Shown here piece after piece: positions 44,241 through 53,968 of a DNA stretch of 64,000 nucleotides. The DNA comes from Streptomyces sp. NBC_00442 (lineage in GTDB: Bacteria > Actinomycetota > Actinomycetes > Streptomycetales > Streptomycetaceae). The position numbers and the translations under genes are program-made. Below the pieces are notes generated by a model. That model saw nothing but the letters and a program-made list of their open reading frames with translations. It was not told the origin of the DNA and did not search any database. How positions within the stretch are numbered: position 1 is the stretch's first letter; the number at the start of each line of letters is the position of its first letter. Location: the NCBI RefSeq assembly GCF_036014195.1, contig NZ_CP107918.1, positions 7,564,001 to 7,628,000 of the forward strand, given 5' to 3'.

Positions 44241-44924
44241 ATGACGATTCACCGTCCGGGCCTGCCCGGCGATCTGCCGGAGGCCGCACTGCTCTGGGCC
44301 CGCTGGGGCCTTCTCGCGGTCCTGGAGGCGTCCGCCGAGGAGGAGGAGCTGGCTTTCGTGCACCGCACGGGCAACTGGATCGACGACGGGGGTCTCCACC
44401 TCGACGACTGCGGCAGTACGTGCTGGACGCTGGCGAGGCTGGGGGAGGGGCGGTTCGTGCTCTACGGGGAGGACGAGTCGAGCGGCGTCAAATGGCACAA
44501 GCCGCCCATCGACATGCTGTCCGGCGCGCCGGACTGGCTCCCGTTCGACACGCTCCACGACCTGATCGAGGGGTATGAGCTGGGCTGTGTGTACTGGTAC
44601 GAGAACGGCGCCTGGGCGCGCGCCCCGTACCCCGAGAGCCTCGACGACGACGGCCTGGACTGCGGCATGAGCCGGTTCGTGGACCGGTCCGACGTGCTGG
44701 ACGCCCTCGACCTCGGTCAGGACGGCCCGCTGGACCCGGCCGCCGTCGTGGACCGCGCCGAACGCCACGACCTGACGGCGGAACTCCTTGAGTCCCTGGT
44801 CGCGGGCTCCGAGTACGACCACTGGGATCTCCCCGCCATGCTGCGAGCGCTGCACCGCACGGGATTGACCGGGTTGGGTGTTCCGGTTGTTGACGAGGAG
44901 TCACATACCGCTGTGGTGCGGTGA
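44241..44924 (+). CDS. Conserved hypothetical protein
   Basis: A 227-residue acidic soluble protein, rich in Trp and aromatic turns (LLWARWGLLAVLEA, HRTGNWIDDGGLHLDDCG, GYELGCVYWYENGAWARAPY). The last third is helical with VVDRAERHDLTAELLESLV. It resembles unnamed Streptomyces proteins and, distantly, SMI1/KNR4-like immunity proteins in its acidic, Trp-rich character, but no motif proves this. The ATG follows GGGGGAAC. Confidence 0.65.
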   Translation: MTIHRPGLPGDLPEAALLWARWGLLAVLEASAEEEELAFVHRTGNWIDDGGLHLDDCGSTCWTLARLGEGRFVLYGEDESSGVKWHKPPIDMLSGAPDWLPFDTLHDLIEGYELGCVYWYENGAWARAPYPESLDDDGLDCGMSRFVDRSDVLDALDLGQDGPLDPAAVVDRAERHDLTAELLESLVAGSEYDHWDLPAMLRALHRTGLTGLGVPVVDEESHTAVVR

Positions 44925-44993
44925 GTCGGCCTCTCAGTCGGACGGGGCGAGGTCGTGGGGGTGTGCGGGTGTGAGGCCCGGCTTTACGACGGG

Positions 44994-45431
44994 CTACTCG
45001 GCGACCTTCTCGTCGGGCTCCTCCTCGACGGAACGCCGTGACTCGGGGGACCCCGCGCCGGAGCCTCCGGCCATGCCGTCTCCCATCAGCAGGGAGAAGA
45101 CGAGGATGACGACGGAACCGCACAGCGCGATGCCGGCCCAACCCGCCCGTTGCACCCGCGCGGACCCGCAGGCCAGCGCCTCGTTCCTGTTCGTGTAATC
45201 GCCCAGGACGTCGTCGCCCGAGGGCATCACGACCGATCCGCAGGTGACGTCCGTGCTGCTGTCGGCATCGTCGGAGTCGAGGCCGCGGACCGTCTTGGAC
45301 ACGGGCAGGAGGACGAGAGCGACCGCCGCGAGCGCCGCGAGCAGCGCCAAGGTCGCCCCGGCCCGCACGACGCCGGGCAGCATGCCCAACGCACTGGTTG
45401 CCGCCGGGGTCTCGTTCCGTGCGCTGGTCAC
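44994..45431 (-). CDS. Hypothetical membrane protein with two transmembrane helices
   Basis: A 145-residue protein: helix 1 at about 27-48 (LALLAALAAVALVLLPVS), a Cys-containing outer loop (DVTCGSVVMPSGDD and ALACGSARV), helix 2 (AGIALCGSVVILVFSLLM), and an acidic C-terminus. The two outer-loop cysteines could form a disulfide. The GTG at 45431 is preceded by GGGGGA. Similar proteins are common near unrelated Streptomyces genes; function unknown. It is divergent from the phosphodiester glycosidase gene. Confidence 0.65.
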   Translation of the reverse strand: MTSARNETPAATSALGMLPGVVRAGATLALLAALAAVALVLLPVSKTVRGLDSDDADSSTDVTCGSVVMPSGDDVLGDYTNRNEALACGSARVQRAGWAGIALCGSVVILVFSLLMGDGMAGGSGAGSPESRRSVEEEPDEKVAE

Positions 45432-45614
45432 TGCCGTCCCCCGGGTATCGGTGTCGTTGACGGCGTAACGGTAGCCGGTGCTGCCGAGCGGTCCCGCACG
45501 GGGCAGGGGGGTGCCGGTGCCGGACGACGGTACGGCCGTGCCATGCGGGTGGTACCGGCCAGGCGCATGCCGCGCTTGTGGCCACCTGAGCCCGCACGGC
45601 GCGATGTTGGGCGG

Positions 45615-46841
45615 ATGAACCGTGTGCGCGTCGCTGCGACCGTCCTTCTGCTCACCCTCCTTCTGGGCACCGCGCCTCCAACCCCTCCGGCACGAGCAAC
45701 CACCCCGACCCTGACCGCCACGAGTGCCACGGAGCGCATCGCTCCGGGAATCGACTTCCGCACCTTCATCCTCGCTGCGGCGCACGGGCCGATCCGGATC
45801 CATCTCCTGACCGCCCATCTCCGACACCCCGGGGTGAGGGCCGGCCTGCTGTATCCCGGCGCCGTGGCCGACCGGGCGGCCGTGTCCGTCATGGCCGAAC
45901 GCCAGGGGGCCGCCGCCGCGGTCAACGGGGACTTCTTCCACATCACCGAGGACCAGCACCCCGGTGTCCCTGCCACCGGGGCCCCCTCGGGGGCTGCCGT
46001 CCTCGACGGCCTGCCGTTGAAGGCGGCGGTGCCCGAAGGCCAGCGCTTCGGAGGCGCACTGCCCCCCGGCGGCAGCCCTGAGGACGTCATCGGCGTCGGC
46101 ATGGACGGCAGGGCCCGCACCGGGCGGCTCACGCTCCACGGCCGTCTCCGCACCCCGCACGCGACACTGCCCGTGCGCGGCCTCAACCAATACGCCCTGC
46201 CCGAAGGGGCGATCGGCCTGTTCACCTCCCAGTGGGGAAGCGCGTCGCGCGCCCGCGCGGTCTGCGGCACCGATCACGACCGGGCCGCCCCCTGCACCCA
46301 CGACGTCTTCGAGTTGACCATCCGTCACGGGCGCGTCCAGCACGCCGGCTCCACCCCGGGCGACGGGCCGATCCCGCCCGGAAGCGTCGTGGTCCTGGGC
46401 CGCGAGGGCGGAGCCGAAGCCCTGCGCTCCCTCGTCCCCGGCACCCGGGTCGATGTCCGCTACCGCCTCGCGTCCACGAGCCCGGTCCCGTTCGCGTTCG
46501 CCCTGGGCGCCTACCGCGTGCTCGCCGACCACCGGCCCCTACCCGGGCTCGACTCCTCAACGGCCGCGCCACGCACGGCGGTTGGTATCGCCGACCACGG
46601 CCGTCTGCTGCGTTTGATCGCCACGGACGGGCGGGAATCGGCGGGGACCGGCCTCACCCTCGCCGAACTCGCCGGCCTGCTCCGCTCCCTGGGCTGCGAA
46701 GAAGGCGTCCACGTCGACGGAGGAGCCTCCACCACCCTCGTCACCCGCGACCCGGCCACACGGCACGCGGTCGTACGCAACGCCCTCGACCAGGGCCGGC
46801 AGCGCCGCGTACCCAACGGCATCGCGCTGTTCGGCCCCTGA
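45615..46841 (+). CDS. Secreted phosphodiester glycosidase (NAGPA-domain) protein
   Basis: A 408-residue exported protein: signal peptide RVRVAATVLLLTLLLGTAPP ending near PARA, then the phosphodiester glycosidase domain with AAAVNGDFFHITED (about residues 97-110), TAVGIADHGRLLRLIATDGR, and the C-terminal catalytic EEGVHVDGGASTTLVTRD and RVPNGIALF. Homologues hydrolyse or bind phospho-linked N-acetylglucosamine or wall-teichoic-acid-like polymers outside the cell. The ATG at 45615 gives a clean signal peptide. Confidence 0.88.
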   Translation: MNRVRVAATVLLLTLLLGTAPPTPPARATTPTLTATSATERIAPGIDFRTFILAAAHGPIRIHLLTAHLRHPGVRAGLLYPGAVADRAAVSVMAERQGAAAAVNGDFFHITEDQHPGVPATGAPSGAAVLDGLPLKAAVPEGQRFGGALPPGGSPEDVIGVGMDGRARTGRLTLHGRLRTPHATLPVRGLNQYALPEGAIGLFTSQWGSASRARAVCGTDHDRAAPCTHDVFELTIRHGRVQHAGSTPGDGPIPPGSVVVLGREGGAEALRSLVPGTRVDVRYRLASTSPVPFAFALGAYRVLADHRPLPGLDSSTAAPRTAVGIADHGRLLRLIATDGRESAGTGLTLAELAGLLRSLGCEEGVHVDGGASTTLVTRDPATRHAVVRNALDQGRQRRVPNGIALFGP

Positions 46842-46931
46842 ACGGCGCAGGGGCCGAGCGCAAGATCCGCAAGGTCGAAGAAAGGGGCCGGCCGCCGCAC
46901 GCGAGCCGGGACCCGTTGCCGGGATCCGTTT

Positions 46932-46970
46932 CCGGGGCCCGTTGCCGGTGCTTCCGGCAACGGGCCCCGG
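46932..46970. terminator. 17-bp hairpin between converging genes
   Basis: CCGGGGCCCGTTGCCGG (46932-46948) and its perfect reverse complement (46954-46970) enclose a 5-base TGCTT loop. It lies between the phosphodiester glycosidase gene (plus) and the DUF5302 gene (minus), so it can terminate both transcripts. Confidence 0.8.
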
Positions 46971-47027
46971 CCCGCATGCGTCCAGCCGAGCCGGAGACCC
47001 GCCCCGCCGGTGGGCCGGCCCCCGCTG

Positions 47028-47270
47028 TCAGCCCCCGCTCTTGCGACGGAACGACTTCTGGCTCGACGCCGGGCCGTGCCCGCCGCGCACCTTCGATGCG
47101 GCGGAGTCCCCGGCGTGGGCGGCGCCGTCCGCCTGAGTGCCCCGCTTGCGCGCGAGCGCCTCGCGGAACTGGCGCTTCAGGTCGTACTGGCCGTCGGCAT
47201 CCGGCGTCACCGCGGTGCTCTCGGGCTCGGTCGGCTCCGAACCTTCTTGTGAGGTGGGCTCTGTCGTCAT
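47028..47270 (-). CDS. DUF5302 small protein
   Basis: An 80-residue, intrinsically disordered actinomycete protein of the DUF5302 type. The conserved core is DADGQYDLKRQFREALARK at about 24-42, and the conserved C-terminal tail is HGPASSQKSFRRKSGG. The Glu/Thr/Pro-rich lead is variable. Nothing is known of its role. The ATG at 47270 has GGAGGT upstream. Confidence 0.88.
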   Translation of the reverse strand: MTTEPTSQEGSEPTEPESTAVTPDADGQYDLKRQFREALARKRGTQADGAAHAGDSAASKVRGGHGPASSQKSFRRKSGG

Positions 47271-47546
47271 GGGGACCTCCTGGGTTCGGGCGGTTGAACA
47301 TGCAGCTTGTCATGACGGGCAGCGTTCGCGGGACCGGCATCCGTGCAGTCCCGCCCACCGGGCCCGGCCGGAAGGGGAAAGAGCCCCCACCGGAGTCGGG
47401 GCCCCGTCCATTACGCCACCGGAGCGGTCCGCGTTAAGGACACGTCAGGATCGGTTCGTCTCCTGGCGCGGACGATCAGAATGCGTACGCTGGCTCGGCC
47501 GTCGTGTCGATGGCCGAAAACCATCCGTACGACAGGAGTTCCCACG

Positions 47547-49478
47547 ATGGCCACCCCGGCCCGCACCTCACGCCTGCGCGCGTGGCTGCTGGAAGGCTTG
47601 ACCGACCGCCCCAGGCAGCAGTCCGCGCCCGACACCGAACACCCGGGGCGGCCCTGGTGGCGCGTCATGTGCCTGACAGGTCTCGACTACTTCTCCACCC
47701 TGGGCTACCAGCCGGGCATCGCCGCGCTCGCCGCCGGACTGCTGTCGCCGCTCGCCACGATCGTGCTGGTGATACTCACGCTGTTCGGTGCGCTTCCGGT
47801 GTACCGGCGGGTGGCGGAGGAGAGCCCGCACGGCGAGGGCTCCATCGCGATGCTGGAGCGGCTGCTGTCGTTCTGGAAGGGCAAGCTGTTCGTGCTGACC
47901 CTGCTGGGGTTCGCGGCGACCGACTTCCTCATCACCATCACCCTCTCGGCCGCCGACGCCACCGCACACCTGGTGGAGAACCCGCATCTCACCAGCACCC
48001 TCAGCGGCCACCAGGTCCTGATCACCCTCATCCTCGTCGCGCTGCTCGGCGCCGTCTTCCTCAAGGGATTCAGCGAGGCCATCGGCGTCGCCGTCGTCCT
48101 GGTGTTCTCCTACCTCGCGCTCAACGTCGTCGTGATCGGGGACGGCATCTGGAAGGTGATCTCGCAGCCGCACGTCATCGGAGACTGGTCCAAGGCGCTG
48201 ACGGCCGAGCACAGCAACCCGTTCATGATGATCGCGATCGCGCTCGTCGTCTTCCCCAAGCTCGCGCTCGGCATGTCCGGATTCGAGACGGGTGTCGCGG
48301 TCATGCCGCACGTCCAGGGCGACCCGGGCGACAGTCCTGACAAGCCGGCCGGGCGGATCCGGGGCACGAAGAAGCTGCTGACGACCGCCGCCGTGATCAT
48401 GAGCGTCTTCCTGATCACCAGCAGCTTCATCACGACCCTGCTCATCCCGGCCGACCAGTTCAAACCGGGCGGCGCGGCCAACGGGCGCGCCCTTGCCTAC
48501 CTCGCCCACGAACAGCTCGGCTCCGCCTTCGGCACGGTCTACGACGTCTCCACGATTTTGATCCTGTGGTTCGCGGGCGCCTCTGCGATGGCGGGCCTGT
48601 TGAACCTGATGCCCCGCTATCTGCCCCGCTACGGCATGGCCCCGCACTGGGCGCGGGCCCTGCGCCCGATGGTCATCGTGTTCACCCTGATCGCCTTCCT
48701 GGTGACCTGGCTGTTCGACGCAAGCGTGGACGCGCAGGGCGGTGCGTACGCCACGGGTGTGCTCGTGCTCATCACCTCGGCGGCCGTCGCCGTGACCATC
48801 GCGGCGCGCCGCGCGGGCCAGCGCGGCTGGACCATCGGCTTCGGCGTCATCGCGGCCGTGCTCCTGTACACGACCGCCGTCAACGTGGCGGAGCGGCCCG
48901 ACGGCGTGAAGATCGGTGCCTGCTTCATCGCCGGCATCATGGCCCTCTCCCTTCTCTCCCGCCTGGCCCGCGTCTTCGAATTGCGCGTCACGGACGTGGA
49001 GTTGGACGACGGCGCCCAGCGGCTCATTCACGACGCCGCGCAGGGCACGATCCGCTTCGTCGCCAACGAGCCCGACAGCCGGGACGAGGCCGAGTACTGG
49101 GACAAGGTCGAGCAGATCCGTGCCGACAACGACATCCCGTCCGACGACGACGTCCTGTTCGTCGAGGTCACCGTCCTGGACGCGTCCGAGTTCGAATCGG
49201 GCCTCCGGGTACGGGGCGAGGTGCTGCACGGCCGCTACCGCGTCCTGACCCTGGAGAGTTCCAGCATCCCCAACGCCCTCGCCGCCCTCCTGCTGTACGT
49301 ACGGGACGCTACGGGCCAGCGCCCCCACATCTACTTCGAGTGGACCGAGGGCAACCCGATGACCAACTTCCTGCGCTTCTTCCTCTTCGGTCAGGGCGAG
49401 GTCGCCCCGGTCACCCGCGAGGTCATCCGGGAGGCCGAACCGGACCGCTCCCGCCGCCCCCACGTCCACGCCGGCTGA
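47547..49478 (+). CDS. APC-superfamily amino acid/cation transporter
   Basis: A 643-residue membrane protein with about 12 helices beginning [20 protein letters not shown] (the APC [10 protein letters not shown] region), an inserted extracytoplasmic segment ([16 protein letters not shown]), [21 protein letters not shown], then a 160-residue cytoplasmic C-terminal domain ([20 protein letters not shown] to the end) with [22 protein letters not shown]. This layout is typical of actinomycete APC permeases with a KUP-like tail. The substrate is unknown. The ATG at 47547 has ACAGGAG seven bases ahead; longer in-frame extensions are not supported. Confidence 0.88.
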   Translation: MATPARTSRLRAWLLEGLTDRPRQQSAPDTEHPGRPWWRVMCLTGLDYFSTLGYQPGIAALAAGLLSPLATIVLVILTLFGALPVYRRVAEESPHGEGSIAMLERLLSFWKGKLFVLTLLGFAATDFLITITLSAADATAHLVENPHLTSTLSGHQVLITLILVALLGAVFLKGFSEAIGVAVVLVFSYLALNVVVIGDGIWKVISQPHVIGDWSKALTAEHSNPFMMIAIALVVFPKLALGMSGFETGVAVMPHVQGDPGDSPDKPAGRIRGTKKLLTTAAVIMSVFLITSSFITTLLIPADQFKPGGAANGRALAYLAHEQLGSAFGTVYDVSTILILWFAGASAMAGLLNLMPRYLPRYGMAPHWARALRPMVIVFTLIAFLVTWLFDASVDAQGGAYATGVLVLITSAAVAVTIAARRAGQRGWTIGFGVIAAVLLYTTAVNVAERPDGVKIGACFIAGIMALSLLSRLARVFELRVTDVELDDGAQRLIHDAAQGTIRFVANEPDSRDEAEYWDKVEQIRADNDIPSDDDVLFVEVTVLDASEFESGLRVRGEVLHGRYRVLTLESSSIPNALAALLLYVRDATGQRPHIYFEWTEGNPMTNFLRFFLFGQGEVAPVTREVIREAEPDRSRRPHVHAG

Positions 49479-49511
49479 CGGGCTTTCCGGGGGCGCGGGC
49501 GGCCCGCTGGT

Positions 49512-50498
49512 TCAGCCCTGAAGGGTGGCGAGCCAGTCGACGAGGATGCGGTTGACCTCGACGGGGCGTTCTTGCTGGATCCAGTGGCCGCAGCCGTCCA
49601 GGAGGTGGGAGGCGGACAGGCCGGGAAGGGTGACGGGGTAGGCGCCGATGGCGTCGGCCATCCAGGTGGTGGACGCGTCCAGAGCGCCGCCGATGAACAG
49701 GGACGGCTGCTCGATGGGGGCTCCGCGGTGCGGGGCGAGGTCTTCCCAGTCGCGGTCCATGGCGCGGTAGCGGTTGAGTGCGCCGGTGATCCCGGTGCGC
49801 TCGAACTCCCCGGCGTAGACGTCGAGGTCTTCCTCGCTCAGCCAGGCCGGGAGCGGGCCGGTGGGGAAACGGTCACGCAGCCGGCCGCCGCGAGTGACGA
49901 AATGCGGGTCGGGCTCGCCCGGGGCGGACATGGTCGCGGCGGACAGGGCCGCGTAGAAACCCGCGAGCCAGCCCCGCACATCGGGCTCGATCTCCGCCTC
50001 GGCGCGGCCGGGCTCCTGGAAGTAGGAGACGTAGAACTCCTCCTCGGGGCCGCCGATCCGGCCGAAGGCATCGGTGGGACGGGGACCGCCGGGCGGTGCG
50101 TACGGCACGCTCAGGAGGCCGACCGCGCGGAAGACTTCGGGGCGGAGCAGGGCGGAGGCCGCCGCGATGTTGGCACCCCAGTCGTGGCCGACGACCACGG
50201 CGCTCTCCTCGGCGAGGGCGTGTACGACCGCGATGTTGTCCTCCACCAGGTCGAGCATGCGGTACGCGTCGGGCGCGGCTGGTTTGGAGGAGCGGCCGTA
50301 GCCGCGGACGTCGAGTGCCGCGGCCCGGTAGCCGGCCGCCGCGAGGGCCGGGAGCTGGTGTCGCCAGGAGTACCAGGACTCGGGGAAGCCGTGCACGAGC
50401 AGGACCAGCGGGCCGGAGCCCTGCTCGACCAGGTGCAGGCGACCGGCCGGGGCCTCGACGGTGCGGTGGCGGGGTGCAGCGGACGGCTTGGACGGCAT
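49512..50498 (-). CDS. Alpha/beta hydrolase (soluble epoxide hydrolase-like)
   Basis: A 328-residue hydrolase: LVHGFPESWYSWRHQL with the oxyanion HGFP motif (about 31-46), VVGHDWGANIAA holding the nucleophile Asp near residue 104, a cap domain with GGPEEEFYVSYFQEPGRAE, FIGGALDASTTWM for the third Asp, and GCGHWIQQERP for the catalytic His. The D-nucleophile and lid sequence fit epoxide hydrolases rather than lipases. The ATG at 50498 has GGAGAAACCCTC upstream. It is divergent from an XRE-cupin regulator that may control it. Confidence 0.92.
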   Translation of the reverse strand: MPSKPSAAPRHRTVEAPAGRLHLVEQGSGPLVLLVHGFPESWYSWRHQLPALAAAGYRAAALDVRGYGRSSKPAAPDAYRMLDLVEDNIAVVHALAEESAVVVGHDWGANIAAASALLRPEVFRAVGLLSVPYAPPGGPRPTDAFGRIGGPEEEFYVSYFQEPGRAEAEIEPDVRGWLAGFYAALSAATMSAPGEPDPHFVTRGGRLRDRFPTGPLPAWLSEEDLDVYAGEFERTGITGALNRYRAMDRDWEDLAPHRGAPIEQPSLFIGGALDASTTWMADAIGAYPVTLPGLSASHLLDGCGHWIQQERPVEVNRILVDWLATLQG

Positions 50499-50577
50499 GA
50501 GGGTTTCTCCTCGGTTGGTCGACGGACGCGGGTACCCGCCGATCATGCGGCGCGTCCGTCACCCGCCGCCATGGTCG

Positions 50578-50592
50578 TTGCCAGCCTGGCAA
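50578..50592. promoter_or_regulatory. Perfect 15-bp palindrome in the hydrolase/regulator divergent region
   Basis: TTGCCAGCCTGGCAA is a perfect inverted repeat around one central base, 48 bases before the regulator GTG and 80 bases before the hydrolase ATG. It is the best candidate operator for the XRE-cupin regulator or another repressor acting on both divergent genes. Confidence 0.6.
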
Positions 50593-50639
50593 ACTTGCAG
50601 GGCAGGGTGGTGCAGGGGCGTATTCGGGAGGCGGAGCCG

Positions 50640-51269
50640 GTGGTTGACGACGCGAACGGCGCGGGCACCACGGACGACGTGGGCGCCGAAGGCACCGTGG
50701 CCGGCACGCTCGCGGGGATGGGTGCGCGGCTGCGGGCGGCGCGCGAGGGCCGCGGCGCCACGCTCACCGGCGTGAGCCGTGCGACCGGCATCTCGCCGAG
50801 CACGTTGTCGCGGATCGAGACGGGCCGGCGCAGGCCCACCCTGGAGGTGGTGCTTCGACTGGCGCGGGAGTACGCCGTCCCTCTGGACGAGCTGGCCGGC
50901 GCCGCGCCTGCGCCACCGGTGGTCCGACGGCCCTCGGCGGCGAGATCCGGGGACGACAAGGCGGTGCTTCCGCTGACCCGTTACGTCGGCGGCCTGCACG
51001 CCCACAAGCACGTCCTGCCCGCCGTCGAGGAGCCACCGGTACGGCCTCGGCAGGTCTCGCACGACGGCTACGAGTGGCTGTGCGTCCTGTACGGGCGACT
51101 GTGGCTCGCCCTCGGCGCCCAAGACCTCGTTCTGGCCGCCGGGGACGTCGCGGAGTTCGACACCCGCACCGCCCACGGAGTCGCGAACGCCGGATCCGAC
51201 GGCCCGGTCGAGTACCTGATCATGTTCGGACCACAGGGCGAGCGCCTGCGGCCGCGCACCCCTCGGTGA
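50640..51269 (+). CDS. XRE-cupin transcriptional regulator
   Basis: A 209-residue regulator: helix-turn-helix at about 33-85 (GARLRAAREGRGATLTGVSR, ATGISPSTLSRIETGRRRPT) and a C-terminal cupin (HDGYEWLCVLYGRLWLALG, DLVLAAGDVAEFDTRTAHGVAN) that may bind a small ligand or metal. Such regulators control detoxification or polyamine-type genes. The GTG at 50640 is chosen because GGAGG precedes it by nine bases. The adjacent perfect palindrome and divergent hydrolase suggest local control. Confidence 0.85.
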   Translation: MVDDANGAGTTDDVGAEGTVAGTLAGMGARLRAAREGRGATLTGVSRATGISPSTLSRIETGRRRPTLEVVLRLAREYAVPLDELAGAAPAPPVVRRPSAARSGDDKAVLPLTRYVGGLHAHKHVLPAVEEPPVRPRQVSHDGYEWLCVLYGRLWLALGAQDLVLAAGDVAEFDTRTAHGVANAGSDGPVEYLIMFGPQGERLRPRTPR

Positions 51270-51333
51270 TGCCGATGCGCACCGCACCTCTCTCATCAAC
51301 CGACAGCCGGCCGGTATCGGCCGACGGGCTGGA

Positions 51334-51696
51334 TCAACGGCGCGGGCGGCCCGGTGCGGCGGGTGCCTTCGGCTTCGGCCGCGTGGCGGGTGCCTCCGCC
51401 GGGGGTGCGGTCTTGGGTCTGGTCGTGTTCTTGGTGCCGGGTATGCCGGTTCTCGTAGCGGATCCGCGCGTGGGCGTGGACGTCGGGCGGGCGCTGGTGG
51501 TGCGGCTGGGCGTCGCGCTCGGCCCCGTCAGGAGGCACGGCCGGACGCCGGACGGGACGAGGTCGCCGCCGGTCGTACGGATCGGGGCCGGACACGGCGG
51601 GGCGTTGCGGGTCTGCTCATCGCTGCCACAGCCGGTGAGCGCGACTGCGGCGACGGCGGCGGCCGCCGTGAGGACGGTGGTGGTGACACGGTTCAC
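51334..51696 (-). CDS. Small lipoprotein
   Basis: A 120-residue exported lipoprotein: signal peptide VTTTVLTAAAAVAAVALTGC with the lipobox L-T-G-C at about 20-23, then a Thr/Pro/Arg-rich low-complexity tail (PSATPSRTTSARPTSTPTRG) that is probably disordered at the cell surface. The GTG at 51696 follows GAGAGG. No domain is recognised; function unknown. Confidence 0.7.
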   Translation of the reverse strand: MNRVTTTVLTAAAAVAAVALTGCGSDEQTRNAPPCPAPIRTTGGDLVPSGVRPCLLTGPSATPSRTTSARPTSTPTRGSATRTGIPGTKNTTRPKTAPPAEAPATRPKPKAPAAPGRPRR

Positions 51697-51945
51697 GGGT
51701 GGTGCCTCTCGTAGTGGCTCGAACCAATGAAGACGGATCGGAGATCCAATCGGTTGCGTCCGAACTCGTTCTCGTGATCCGGGAGTTGCTGCGGTGGGTA
51801 TGGGCGAGGTCGACCACGGGACGGGGGGCACCCGGATGTGACGTGGCCGGCGGGGGCACGCGGTTGTTCGCCGACGATCACCCGAGGACGAGCGGACGGC
51901 CTCCTCGGCCCTCGCTCCGGAAGCGGCGCGGCCCATGGGCCGCGC

Positions 51946-52503
51946 TCAGGTCAGCTCCCGTACCACCCGGGCCGGGTTGCCGACCGCGAGCACGCCCGGC
52001 GGCAGGTCTCTGGTGACGACGGCGCCCGCGCCCACCACCGTGTTCGCGCCGATGGTCACCCCGGGACAGACGATCACCCCGCCGCCCAGCCACACGTTGT
52101 CCCCGATGGTCACGGGCAGGGCCTTCTCCCACCCGGCCCGCCGACGCCCGGCATCCAACTCGTGTGTAGGTGTGAGGAGTTGGACGTTCGGTCCAATCTG
52201 GACATCCGACCCGATGCTGATGGTGCCGGTGTCGAGGAACACCGCCCCGAAGTTCACGAACGTCCCCGCGCCGATGGCGATGTTGTAGCCGAAGTCGCAC
52301 CGGAAGGGCGCCCGCACGCGGACGGACGCGTCGACCGAGCCGAGCAGCTCCGCCAGGATCGCGTGCCGCTCCGCGGCCGGCGCCGCGACGGCCGCGTCGT
52401 AGGCGGCGCACAGCCGGACGCGGCGCTCGGAGTCGGCGAGGAGTTCGGGATCGTCGGGCAGATACCACTCGCCGGCCAGCATCAGGCGCTTGTTCTCACC
52501 CAC
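51946..52503 (-). CDS. Maltose/galactoside O-acetyltransferase-like (left-handed beta-helix)
   Basis: A 185-residue acetyltransferase of the Maa/LacA group: MLAGEWYLPDDPELLADSER at the N-terminus and a hexapeptide-repeat beta helix (FGYNIAIGAGTFVNFGAVFLD, IGDNVWLGGGVIVCPGVTIG, VVGAGAVVTRDLPPGVLAVG). The catalytic His is in LLTPTHELDAGRR. It transfers acetyl from acetyl-CoA to sugars. Monocistronic; the ATG at 52503 follows GGACGCCCGTGG. Confidence 0.94.
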   Translation of the reverse strand: MGENKRLMLAGEWYLPDDPELLADSERRVRLCAAYDAAVAAPAAERHAILAELLGSVDASVRVRAPFRCDFGYNIAIGAGTFVNFGAVFLDTGTISIGSDVQIGPNVQLLTPTHELDAGRRRAGWEKALPVTIGDNVWLGGGVIVCPGVTIGANTVVGAGAVVTRDLPPGVLAVGNPARVVRELT

Positions 52504-52588
52504 GGGCGTCCTCCCGGCTCGACTGCCGACACCGGCCGGGTCCGCGATCGGGGCGGGGCAGGCATCGGCGATCCAAAGGCACAGTTTC

Positions 52589-53104
52589 TCAGCCGTCGGC
52601 CGCCATGGCCTCGAAGGTCTTCCGCATCATCCGGTCGATGACTCCCGGCCGTTCGTTCAGCGAATCGAAGAGGTCGGCCAACAGCCACAGCACAAAACCG
52701 TGCGCCAGGCCCTCCTCCGGCGCGATCGGCCCGAACCGGTCGCGCCACGCCACCGTGTCCATGCCCATCGCAGCAGCCATGAGGACACCGGTGACCATCG
52801 GAACCTGCGCCGGGTCGGCCATCTCGAAGGTGGGAAGCCTGCGGATCACAGCGGGGATCAGATCGCTCAGCGGATCGAGACGATCCTCGCCATCGGCCTG
52901 ATCGGCGATGATGTATCCGGTCAGCACACCCACCAGAAAAACCGTGCCCCGGGACACCTCCTCACGTCCGTATGTCTCCACCGCGGCCTCGACGCGTTCC
53001 CGCGCCGACTGCCGGTCCTTGTCCGAGGTCCGCTTCTCCAGGACCCGGTACGCGTCCCACGCCGCGCGAACCGCCTCGTCCACCACTACGCCGTCACTGC
53101 TCAT
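52589..53104 (-). CDS. Conserved hypothetical helical protein
   Basis: A 171-residue largely helical protein: AWDAYRVLEKRTSDKDRQSARERVEAAVETYG, then hydrophobic but probably soluble helices (VSRGTVFLVGVLTGYIIAD, PAQVPMVTGVLMAAAMGMDTVAW). There is no known domain. It begins MSSDGVVVDEA at 53104; an ATG at 53185 would add 27 residues overlapping the SDR end. It is separated by 99 bases from the SDR gene and may be co-transcribed with it. Confidence 0.6.
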   Translation of the reverse strand: MSSDGVVVDEAVRAAWDAYRVLEKRTSDKDRQSARERVEAAVETYGREEVSRGTVFLVGVLTGYIIADQADGEDRLDPLSDLIPAVIRRLPTFEMADPAQVPMVTGVLMAAAMGMDTVAWRDRFGPIAPEEGLAHGFVLWLLADLFDSLNERPGVIDRMMRKTFEAMAADG

Positions 53105-53203
53105 GGCACGACCGTAGGCGAGCAGCGCGCCGACCGGGAGCCACTTGCGGTCGTCGGTCCGCGACTGGGTGAGCGTCCTTCGCACCGGTCTCGGGGCCGT
53201 CCG

Positions 53204-53968
53204 TCAATGCGCGGTCCATCCACCGTCCAGGACGAGATTGGCGCCGGTCATGTACGAGGACCGGGGGGAGGCCAGGAACAGCGCTGCTTCCGCTGCTTCT
53301 TCCGGCGTACCGAGCCGCTTCAGCAGCGTGCGCTCCTCGAACTCGCGGCGTCGCGCCGCCGCGTCGCCCGTCGCGTCCAGGGCGACCTGCAACAGGGCGG
53401 TGAGAATGACGCCCGGACTCGTGGCGTTGACCCTGATCCCGTCCGCGGCGTGCTCCACCGCAAGGGCCCGGGTCAACTGGACGACGCCGGCCTTGGACGC
53501 GGAGTAGGCCGCCACGTTCTCGGAGCCGGTGAGCGCCAGTTCGGACGCCACGTTCACGATGACTCCGCCGTTCCCGAACCCTCGCATGGCGCCGATCGCG
53601 TGCTTCGCGCAGAGGAAGACGCCCTTCAGGTTCACGGACATCAGCGCGTCCCACTCCTCGCCGGTCGTCTCGAGCACGGGCTTGGAGAATTCGACGCCGG
53701 CGTTGTTGATCAGGACGTCAAGCCGGCCGAGCTCATCGGCGACCCGCTCGATCAGCGCGGCGACGTCGTCCTCCCGGCTCACGTCGGCGGTGACCGCCAG
53801 CGCACGTCCTCCGTCCTGCTCGATCAACGCGACCGTTTCGGCCAGCGGGCCGGCACGGTCACCGGCGGCGACGACAGAGGCGCCGTCCCGCGCGAGCCGT
53901 CGGGCCATGGCGCGGCCCAGCCCACTGCCGGCCCCGGTGATGACGACGGTCTTGCCCTCCAGCTGCAT
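53204..53968 (-). CDS. SDR-family oxidoreductase (glucose 1-dehydrogenase-like)
   Basis: A 254-residue classical SDR: TGAGSGLGRAMARRL (cofactor loop, 11-25), LINNAGVEFSK, and the catalytic Ser-Tyr-Lys set in NVASELALTGSENVAAYSASKAGV. The C-terminus FLASPRSSYMTGANLVLDGGWTAH is standard. It oxidises or reduces a hydroxyl/carbonyl with NAD(P); the annotation class is glucose 1-dehydrogenase or 3-ketoacyl reductase-like, substrate unknown. The ATG at 53968 has AGGGAGAGG just upstream. Confidence 0.94.
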   Translation of the reverse strand: MQLEGKTVVITGAGSGLGRAMARRLARDGASVVAAGDRAGPLAETVALIEQDGGRALAVTADVSREDDVAALIERVADELGRLDVLINNAGVEFSKPVLETTGEEWDALMSVNLKGVFLCAKHAIGAMRGFGNGGVIVNVASELALTGSENVAAYSASKAGVVQLTRALAVEHAADGIRVNATSPGVILTALLQVALDATGDAAARRREFEERTLLKRLGTPEEAAEAALFLASPRSSYMTGANLVLDGGWTAH

